From Puniceicoccales bacterium (GTDB lineage: Bacteria > Verrucomicrobiota > Verrucomicrobiia > Opitutales > UBA953), in the NCBI GenBank assembly GCA_031289285.1, contig JAITPT010000091.1, positions 1-10,030 on the forward strand: 10,030 nt of DNA, written 5' to 3'. Made by a program: the position numbers and the translations under genes. Positions 5,227 to 10,030 of this stretch are shown here, piece after piece (positions within the stretch are counted from its first letter, which is position 1; every line of letters begins with the position of its first letter). The notes under the pieces were generated by a model, which was not told the origin of the DNA, made no database searches, and saw only the letters and a program-made list of their open reading frames with translations.

Positions 5227-7284
5227 CTACTTTTTGCGAACGCGCCACAAGTAGGTCTCCTGTTTGAGCGGGCGCAAAACGCGCAGTTTGACGCGCCGGA
5301 TGTTGTCGCCCCAGCTTGCCTTGACGCCCGTGTCTTCCTCCGTCACGAGGGGAACTTTCTCGACCTCGGCGGCGATGCGGGCGGCGTCGTATTCCAAGAT
5401 AAACTCGGCGGGTTTTCCGGCGGCGTCTTTGCCCTGCAAAACGATTTGGCCGGGCGCGGCGACGTGCGCAGGGAGGTTGGTCATAAAATGCACGGCGACG
5501 TTTTCCGCCCGCGCCAAATCCGTCTCGTCGCGGATGAGCACACCGCCGCCCGCCGCGTCTTTGCCTGCGCTGCGCAGGAGCGTGATGGTGCGCGTCCAGC
5601 GTTTGACGCCGGCCTCGGTCGGGTAGGCGCGGGCGATGTCGAGCGAGAAGACCGACTTGTCTGCCGCCGTCGTGAAGGTGGCGTTGGTGGCGCGGTATTG
5701 GCCGCCGAAGTGTTGGGGGACGCCGTTGATTGCGGCGGTGTTGTGGTAATCGGAGCTATGGTTCCAGATGTTGTAGCGGCCCTCTGCGAAGGTGCGGGCG
5801 GTGTAGCGGCCCGAGCCGATGTCTATGAGGACGGGCTGGCCGTCGTAATAGACGATGACGTTGCCGATGTCGTTGTGGTTATGGCTTTCGTTATTCGTGC
5901 CGCCTTTGGCCGCGAAGTAGAACCCGCGCTGCGAGCCGGCGCTCTCGCGAGCGAAGGCGGCTTGCAGGTCGGGGAACCAGACATCTCGCGGGAACGTGAG
6001 TGCGGGCGTCTCGGCGCGAAGCTCGGCAGCGTGAAACATGTTGAAAAAGTCTCGCGCGAAATGGGAGCGCACGTAGTCGGCGTAGTGCCCGGGCCAACGG
6101 CAAGCGGCTGCGAACTGGCGCATCGGCGCATCGCCAATGTCTTTCGCGTAGCGGTGGGTGATGTAGGCCTCGGGACGCGCAGAGGGCGGGGCGTCCGCAA
6201 AGTTGACCGCGTAACGTTCGCCAATCTGCGCGAGGTAAATGTAGCGGCCCATGTTCTTGACTTTTTCGTTTTGAAAAACGAAGCGAAACGCGCCGTCGGA
6301 GGCGACGTTGAGCAGCGCGAGGTTGTCGTAAAACGCGCCGACCGCTGCGCCCCAGTAGCCCGGCCCCTCGTCGCAGCCGCCGTCGTTCGGGTAGGGTGTC
6401 AAAAAGGCGTCGAGCACTTGGAGGATGCGGGCGACATGCGCGGCACGGCGGTTCTCGTCGTCTTCGAGCAGCAGAGCACAAGTGAGCCAATTTGAGCAAA
6501 TCCACGGGTTCCAGTTATTGGGGCGTTCGCCAGTATCGGGGTCGGCAGACATCCACCAGTGGTGGTGCTGCATCACGGGGTCGAGGACGCGCGTGCGGAC
6601 TTCGTGCCGGATGCGTTTGCGTATCTGCGGCGAAACGGCGTCAAACTTTTTGCCAAAAAAATAATCTGCCCACGCGAGAATGCCGCCCGTGACAGCGGCG
6701 TAGAGGTCAACACGCGGGCGGGTGACATCCATGAGACCCTTGTAACGGCGCGGTAGATGCGCGGTGCTGCCCCACCAAGATTCTTCGCAGATTGACCAGA
6801 CGCCATTGATGATTGGCTCGATGTAGCGGCCTTTGTTTTCGGCGATTTCGGCGATAATCATGTTGGCGAGAACAATCCGTTTTTTGTAGCTGACGGCTTG
6901 GTATTCGGAGCGGTTGCCGGTGCGCGAGATGAGCAGTGCGAGCGTAGCGGGCGGCGACGGCCAATCGTAGCCAATCGCGGCTGCTGCGGAATCGGAGCAA
7001 GCTTTGAGCGTGACGGCGTCGGCCTTCGCCCACGCGGCGCGGTCGGCGGGCGCGGGGAACGGGTGCCAGCTCGCACGTGGCGTGAGCACCGCACGGACTG
7101 ACGCCGCATCGGGAAACTTCGCCGAGAGCAAACCGGGCGCAGGCGCGACGGCCTTGGGTGTCTCGGTGTTTCGCGCAAGCGCGGGCGCAACGAGGGCGGC
7201 GAGCGCGAGCGCGGCGGTGAGCGCGGCGGCGGCGAGGCGCGGGAGACGGAGGCGCAGGAAGCGCGGTATGTAGGCGGCGGGCAT
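5227..7284 (-). CDS. Secreted heparinase II/III-type polysaccharide lyase-like protein
   Basis: A 685-residue exported protein. The ATG at 7284 is preferred to an upstream TTG at 7320: it has AAGG 8 bases upstream and gives a clean signal peptide (basic residues 8-16, hydrophobic 17-34, ALA-RN cut near 37). Residues ~95-410 look like the alpha/alpha-barrel of heparinase II/III-family lyases, with NNWNPW (256-261) and YPNDGGCDEGPGYW (298-311), where Tyr310 is a candidate catalytic base. Residues ~450-680 look like the beta-sandwich domain, opening with ESHNHNDIGNVIVYYDGQPVLID (466-488); its His468/His470 match the conserved metal- or substrate-site histidines. HSSDYHNTAAING (509-521) follows. 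Family members cleave uronic-acid polysaccharides such as heparin/heparan or alginate by beta-elimination; the substrate here cannot be told. It is 88 bp upstream of pilB on the same strand, so read-through is possible though the functions are unrelated. Confidence 0.85.
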   Translation of the reverse strand: MPAAYIPRFLRLRLPRLAAAALTAALALAALVAPALARNTETPKAVAPAPGLLSAKFPDAASVRAVLTPRASWHPFPAPADRAAWAKADAVTLKACSDSAAAAIGYDWPSPPATLALLISRTGNRSEYQAVSYKKRIVLANMIIAEIAENKGRYIEPIINGVWSICEESWWGSTAHLPRRYKGLMDVTRPRVDLYAAVTGGILAWADYFFGKKFDAVSPQIRKRIRHEVRTRVLDPVMQHHHWWMSADPDTGERPNNWNPWICSNWLTCALLLEDDENRRAAHVARILQVLDAFLTPYPNDGGCDEGPGYWGAAVGAFYDNLALLNVASDGAFRFVFQNEKVKNMGRYIYLAQIGERYAVNFADAPPSARPEAYITHRYAKDIGDAPMRQFAAACRWPGHYADYVRSHFARDFFNMFHAAELRAETPALTFPRDVWFPDLQAAFARESAGSQRGFYFAAKGGTNNESHNHNDIGNVIVYYDGQPVLIDIGSGRYTARTFAEGRYNIWNHSSDYHNTAAINGVPQHFGGQYRATNATFTTAADKSVFSLDIARAYPTEAGVKRWTRTITLLRSAGKDAAGGGVLIRDETDLARAENVAVHFMTNLPAHVAAPGQIVLQGKDAAGKPAEFILEYDAARIAAEVEKVPLVTEEDTGVKASWGDNIRRVKLRVLRPLKQETYLWRVRKK

Positions 7285-7351
7285 GTCTCTGGCCTTAGTC
7301 GCCAGGAGCGCCGCCGCCAACGCAAAAATCGGAAACCGCCCGCCCGCTCGA

Positions 7352-7409
7352 TATAGGTCTTATAGGACCTATAGGTCGTATAGGTCCTATAAGTCCTATA
7401 AGACCTATA
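7352..7409. repeat. 58-bp imperfect palindrome of 9-bp TATA-NNNNN units
   Basis: TATA recurs seven times at exact 9-bp steps, separated by the 5-nt spacers GGTCT, GGACC, GGTCG, GGTCC, AGTCC and AGACC. The spacers are partly mirrored across the centre (first GGTCT with last AGACC). Folded as a hairpin, 26 of 29 positions pair, with mismatches only at the C/A, T/T and G/G positions. The same type of element lies on the other side of argD at 8777-8874. Two plus-strand frames stay open through it, but this is a by-product of the period of 9. Confidence 0.85.
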
Positions 7410-7413
7410 GGCA

Positions 7414-7467
7414 CTGCTGCCCGCTGCCCACCGCTGCTGCCGCTGCCCGCTGCCCGCTGCTGCTGCC
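7414..7467. repeat. CTGC-rich low-complexity stretch
   Basis: CTGC recurs almost continuously, as CTGCCCG, CTGCCCA and CTGCTGC variants, right after the palindrome and before argD. A comparable GCCTGCTTGCC pair follows the second palindrome at 8891-8912, so such sequence may accompany the element. Confidence 0.6.
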
Positions 7468-7514
7468 GTTTTTGGCGTTGCTGCTGTTGGTGGCGGGGTT
7501 TTCTTTGCGCGGCC

Positions 7515-8726
7515 ATGTCCGAAACCACCGACGCCTACGCGCGTTTTCTCCTCGGCAACTACGCCCCACCTGCGCTCACACTTGTTCGCGGCGAGGGCAG
7601 CTACGTCTTCGACAACACAGGGCGACGTTACCTCGATTTTTGCTCCGGTATCGCCGTGAACGCGCTCGGTCACGCGCACCCGCGCTGGCTCGCCGCCGTG
7701 AACGCGCAGGCCGCGACACTGGCGCATTCGAGCAACCTTTTTCGCAACGAAAAACAAGCGGAGTTAGCGCGGACACTGGCGGAGCTTGTCGAGGCGGGCG
7801 GCTCTGGCGCGGGACGGCTGCTCTTTTGCAACAGCGGCGCGGAGGCCAACGAGGCACTGCTCAAACTCGCCCGTCTCCACGGCAAAAAAAAGGCCGGTGC
7901 CGAGGGCGTGGCCTACAAGGTGCTTGTCGCCGAAAACGCTTTTCACGGGCGCACGTTTGGCGCGATGTCCGCCACGCCGCAGGAAAAAATTCAAAAAGGT
8001 TTTCGCCCGATGCTCGACGGTTTTGAGGCCGCGCCGCTCAACGACCTCGCAGCTTTTGAGCGGCGGATTGGTGCCGACACGGCGGCGGTGCTCGTCGAGG
8101 CCATCCAAGGCGAGAGTGGGCTTTCTGTCGCCACGCCGGAGTTTTTGCGCGGTCTGCGTGCGCTGTGCGACAAACACGACGCGCTGCTGCTTTTCGACGA
8201 AGTGCAATCGGGCATTGGGCGCACGGGCAAGTTTCTCGCGTTCCAGCACAGCGGCGTTCGCGCCGACGCTTTTTCGCTGGCAAAAGGGCTTGGCGGGGGC
8301 TTCCCGATTGGCGCGATTTGGGTGGCGCAAGAACACGCGGGTTTGTTCACGCCCGGCTCGCACGGCACGACCTTTGGCGGCAATCCGCTTGCTTGCGCCG
8401 CCGCGCTCGCCGTGCTGGGGGTCGTCCGCGACGAGAGTTTGCTGGAAAAAATCGCTGTCCGCTCGGCGGTCTGGCGGGCGGAGCTGGGTGCTGTCGTGGC
8501 GCGTTTTCCCGCGCAGGCGCGGGCTGTTCGCGGCGTCGGGTATTTGAGCGGCGTCGAGTTTTGTGCGGAGACGCCGCCATTTGCCGCTGCTCTGCGCGAA
8601 GCGGGTTTGTTGGTCGTCCCTGCCGGCGGAAACGTTTTGCGTTTCCTGCCCCCGCTGACCGTCTCCGAGCCAGAGCTTGCCGAGAGCGTCGCGATACTGG
8701 CGCACGCCCTCGGCCAGAAAAGCTGA
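7515..8726 (+). CDS. argD: Acetylornithine aminotransferase (class III, PLP-dependent)
   Basis: A complete 403-residue cytosolic enzyme of usual ArgD length. It transfers an amino group from glutamate to N-acetylglutamate semialdehyde to give N-acetylornithine in arginine synthesis; many ArgD enzymes also serve as succinyldiaminopimelate aminotransferases in lysine synthesis. Visible motifs: the N-terminal YLDFCSGIAVNALGHAHP (39-56), phosphate-binding SGAEANE (107-113), AFHGRTFGAMSAT (142-154), LLFDEVQSGIGRTG (225-238) with Asp228 facing the PLP ring nitrogen, SLAKGLGGGFPIGA (254-267) with PLP lysine Lys257, and GSHGTTFGGNP (281-291). The ATG at 7515 gives the normal N-terminus although no strong ribosome-binding site precedes it. 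It stands alone, divergent from the heparinase-type gene and convergent with the cytochrome gene, and a nonamer palindrome lies on each side. Ornithine or other class III aminotransferases are less likely given the length and motifs. Confidence 0.92.
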   Translation: MSETTDAYARFLLGNYAPPALTLVRGEGSYVFDNTGRRYLDFCSGIAVNALGHAHPRWLAAVNAQAATLAHSSNLFRNEKQAELARTLAELVEAGGSGAGRLLFCNSGAEANEALLKLARLHGKKKAGAEGVAYKVLVAENAFHGRTFGAMSATPQEKIQKGFRPMLDGFEAAPLNDLAAFERRIGADTAAVLVEAIQGESGLSVATPEFLRGLRALCDKHDALLLFDEVQSGIGRTGKFLAFQHSGVRADAFSLAKGLGGGFPIGAIWVAQEHAGLFTPGSHGTTFGGNPLACAAALAVLGVVRDESLLEKIAVRSAVWRAELGAVVARFPAQARAVRGVGYLSGVEFCAETPPFAAALREAGLLVVPAGGNVLRFLPPLTVSEPELAESVAILAHALGQKS

Positions 8727-8742
8727 GCTGCCTGCTGCAAAA

Positions 8743-8763
8743 GGCGGAGGGGGAGGGGAGGGG
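8743..8763 (+). repeat. G-rich tract in the argD 3' region
   Basis: GG, GG, G5, G4 and G4 runs are separated by single C or A bases, starting 16 bases after the argD stop and 13 bases before the palindrome. It has the makings of a two-layer, or bulged three-layer, G-quadruplex in the transcript. Confidence 0.5.
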
Positions 8764-8776
8764 CACACTGGCCGCT

Positions 8777-8874
8777 CGAATAGGACGTATAGGTCTTATA
8801 GGTCTTATAGGACGTATAGGTCATATAAGACTTATAGGACCTATAGGTCTTATATGACCTATAAGTCCTATTCG
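8777..8874. repeat. 98-bp imperfect palindrome of 9-bp TATA-NNNNN units
   Basis: CGAATAGGAC at the left end pairs with GTCCTATTCG at the right. Between them, TATA-type tetramers recur every 9 bp with spacers such as GGTCT, GGACG, GGTCA, AGACT, GGACC and TGACC. Pairing position by position around the centre (8825/8826) gives 40 Watson-Crick pairs, 3 G-T pairs and 6 mismatches out of 49. It sits between the stops of two convergent genes, about 50 bases from the argD stop and 80 from the cytochrome stop. It could therefore end transcription from both sides, although no T tract is present. Confidence 0.88.
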
Positions 8875-8890
8875 TTGTTGGCGGTGCGCT

Positions 8891-8933
8891 GCCTGCTTGC
8901 CGCCTGCTTGCCGCCGACCTGCTGGGCGGTCGG
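8891..8933. repeat. GCCTGCTTGCC tandem pair and GC-rich hairpin
   Basis: Two exact 11-bp tandem copies (8891-8901, 8902-8912) are followed by a CCGACC/GGTCGG stem (8914-8919 with 8928-8933) around an 8-nt loop. The hairpin is about 20 bases past the cytochrome gene's stop on the minus strand. Without a T tract it is only a possible terminator. Confidence 0.45.
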
Positions 8934-8954
8934 TCGGCGAAAGGGCGCGGGCAC

Positions 8955-10030
8955 TTACTTTTTCTCGTTCAGGTAGGCGCGGAGGCTGGCCAGCTCGACC
9001 TCGGCGTATTTTGCGCGTTTGCCCTCAAAATACGTGTAGCGCGTTTTGAGGTTTTGGTCCCATAAGTTTGCCTCGGTGTAGCTGCCACAGAATGGGACAC
9101 CAAGGTCTATCCACGCAGCCACAAGACGCTTCTCCTCGGTGGAGAGACGGACGCTGTTGTGCGTCGGTTCGAGGAAACGCATCAGCTTGCTTTTGGAAGA
9201 GCCGTTCAGGTAGGCAGGCAAGGGCAACGGGACACCCTCGGCGTCCACCCAGTCAGTGAACTTTCCGGGCATTCCGTAGTTGGTGAGGTTCAGGTAGGCG
9301 GTAGAATAGGCACGCCCGTTGTTGCGCCAAGGGTGCTCGTTCTGCCTGCCAGCGACGTCCCCAAGCCGCGCCGAGAGGTCGAGTTTCGCTTTTTTGATGC
9401 CGTTGACGAGGTCGCCTTTGCCCGTCCCCGCGCCGTCGTGGCAGGAGACGCAGTGCTTGTCGAGGACGGGTTGAACTTGAAGCGGGAAGCTGAAGCCAGC
9501 GGGTTTGTCAAAACCTTTGGGGCGGTTGACGCCGAGGTAGGAGTCCGCGTTGGAGATGCCGCCGTGCGTGTAGGCTGTCGGGGCGAGACGGCGGGGCGCT
9601 TTGCGCAGGGCAATAGGCACACCAGCACGGGCAGCAGGGGCGGTGTTGTATTCGTGGCAGCCGACACAGCCGAAGGTTTCGCCGGGCTGGAGGGTCGTCC
9701 AGCTTCGCATGGTTTGGACGACGTAGCCGCGTTCGTCGAGGAGTTGGAAATAAAGCGAGGTGCGAGCAGGTGCCTCAAAATAGACGCTGCCGTCGGCTTC
9801 CACAGGGACTTCGCCGAGGATGTGTTTGACTTCCCATGTGCCGTTGCCAGCGGCGACTGGGGTGGTGACGCGGGAGCTGAAGCCGCTGCCACCGCGTTCG
9901 TGCGCGTTGCCGCCGTTTTTCCCGTCAAAGGCGTGGGCGGCGCGGTATTCGAGGGCGACGACACGGAGGGTTTTTACGACGCCGCGTTTCACGCCAGCGA
10001 GGCCGGGGCCTTGATAAACGTCTTGCACGT
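8955..10030 (-). CDS. HzsA-related dihaem c-type cytochrome, C-terminal part
   Basis: Partial: the frame is open through the right edge, so the N-terminus, including any signal peptide, is missing, and the GTG at 10028 is taken as internal. The visible 357 residues open with VYQGPGLAGVKRGVVKTLRVV, a signature of proteins related to the alpha subunit of hydrazine synthase that are widespread in Planctomycetes and Verrucomicrobia. Two covalent haem-c motifs follow, CVGCH (121-125, in GETFGCVGCHEYN) and CVSCH (193-197, in LDKHCVSCHDG). Near the end LVAAWIDLGVPFCGSYTEANLWD (302-324) is also typical. Haem attachment implies a periplasmic or exported protein with a redox or surface role; the reaction is unknown, and relatives lie in many organisms without anammox. 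It converges with argD. The family call is from recognition of motifs, not a search. Confidence 0.8.
   Translation of the reverse strand, partial: VQDVYQGPGLAGVKRGVVKTLRVVALEYRAAHAFDGKNGGNAHERGGSGFSSRVTTPVAAGNGTWEVKHILGEVPVEADGSVYFEAPARTSLYFQLLDERGYVVQTMRSWTTLQPGETFGCVGCHEYNTAPAARAGVPIALRKAPRRLAPTAYTHGGISNADSYLGVNRPKGFDKPAGFSFPLQVQPVLDKHCVSCHDGAGTGKGDLVNGIKKAKLDLSARLGDVAGRQNEHPWRNNGRAYSTAYLNLTNYGMPGKFTDWVDAEGVPLPLPAYLNGSSKSKLMRFLEPTHNSVRLSTEEKRLVAAWIDLGVPFCGSYTEANLWDQNLKTRYTYFEGKRAKYAEVELASLRAYLNEKK

Larger units (their letters stand above)
7285..7514. other. Divergent intergenic region between the heparinase-type gene and argD
   Basis: 230 bp separate two divergent start codons, so the promoters of both genes should lie here. 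Most of it is taken up by the nonamer palindrome (7352-7409) and a CTGC-rich stretch (7414-7467). Many TATA tetramers in the palindrome resemble -10 cores, but no convincing -35 partner could be fixed. argD has only a weak G-rich stretch (GGCGGGG at 7492-7498) as a possible ribosome-binding site. Confidence 0.6.

Noticed and set aside
5140..6495. A 451-codon plus-strand open frame opposite the heparinase-type gene
   Set aside because: It lies wholly antisense to a gene with clear family motifs and signal peptide. Its product is Val/Gly/Ala/Arg-rich with no recognisable domain, as expected of a GC-rich shadow frame.
7285..7320. TTG start at 7320 for the heparinase-type protein
   Set aside because: The ATG at 7284 has a better spaced AAGG and a canonical signal peptide.
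7764..8768. A 334-codon minus-strand open frame opposite argD
   Set aside because: ArgD motifs are complete on the plus strand; this frame is compositionally skewed and matches no family.
7352..8874. CRISPR array
   Set aside because: Units are 9 bp with 4-5 bp variable parts; there are no 24-40 bp repeats, no unique spacers and no cas genes. The 21-bp repeats at 1984-2046 are likewise contiguous without spacers.
8677..8976. Frames reading the nonamer array as Tyr-Arg-Ser or Ile-Gly-Leu repeat proteins
   Set aside because: The 9-bp period keeps some frames open automatically. No start signal is seen and the element is palindromic, so the peptides are artefacts.
8955..10030. Evidence for an anammox organism
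   Set aside because: HzsA-related proteins occur widely without hydrazine metabolism; no other anammox gene is present.

Overview
The window looks like chromosomal DNA from a GC-rich, Gram-negative bacterium of the Verrucomicrobia-Planctomycetes group, most likely Verrucomicrobia near Opitutales. The reasons are the combination of a type IV pilus/type II secretion ATPase pair, a secreted heparinase II/III-type protein, a secreted isochorismatase-fold protein with a small C-terminal domain, and a large HzsA-related c-type cytochrome. The intergenic DNA is also crowded with short-period palindromic repeats. The taxonomic call is inference from gene families; no rRNA or tRNA gene is present.

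Layout: positions 1-646 hold no gene but are full of repeats: a poly-G tract, a 21-bp perfect inverted repeat, two copies of a ~158-bp direct repeat 196 bp apart, and a second poly-G tract. They end in a strong hairpin terminator. Four minus-strand genes follow: a secreted isochorismatase-fold hydrolase (647-1834), a PilT-type ATPase (2210-3337), a PilB/GspE-type ATPase (3411-5138) and a secreted heparinase II/III-type protein (5227-7284). A 375-bp gap (1835-2209) between the first two holds further palindromic repeats. argD, acetylornithine aminotransferase, is on the plus strand (7515-8726). The end of an HzsA-related dihaem cytochrome is on the minus strand (8955 to beyond the right edge).

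How the genes relate: only pilB and pilT form a clear functional pair, giving extension and retraction ATPases of a type IV pilus-like machine, transcribed pilB then pilT. The heparinase-like protein, the isochorismatase-fold protein and the cytochrome all look exported and point to polysaccharide- or surface-directed life, but nothing in the sequence links them into one pathway. argD is a housekeeping arginine/lysine biosynthesis gene standing alone.

The most striking non-gene signal is a pair of large imperfect palindromes built from a 9-bp unit (TATA plus a 5-nt spacer). One lies in each intergenic region flanking argD: 7352-7409 (58 bp) between divergent genes and 8777-8874 (98 bp) between convergent genes. 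Unit variants are partly mirrored across each centre, so both can fold into long hairpins. No known system was recognised in them; they look like a dispersed repeat family.
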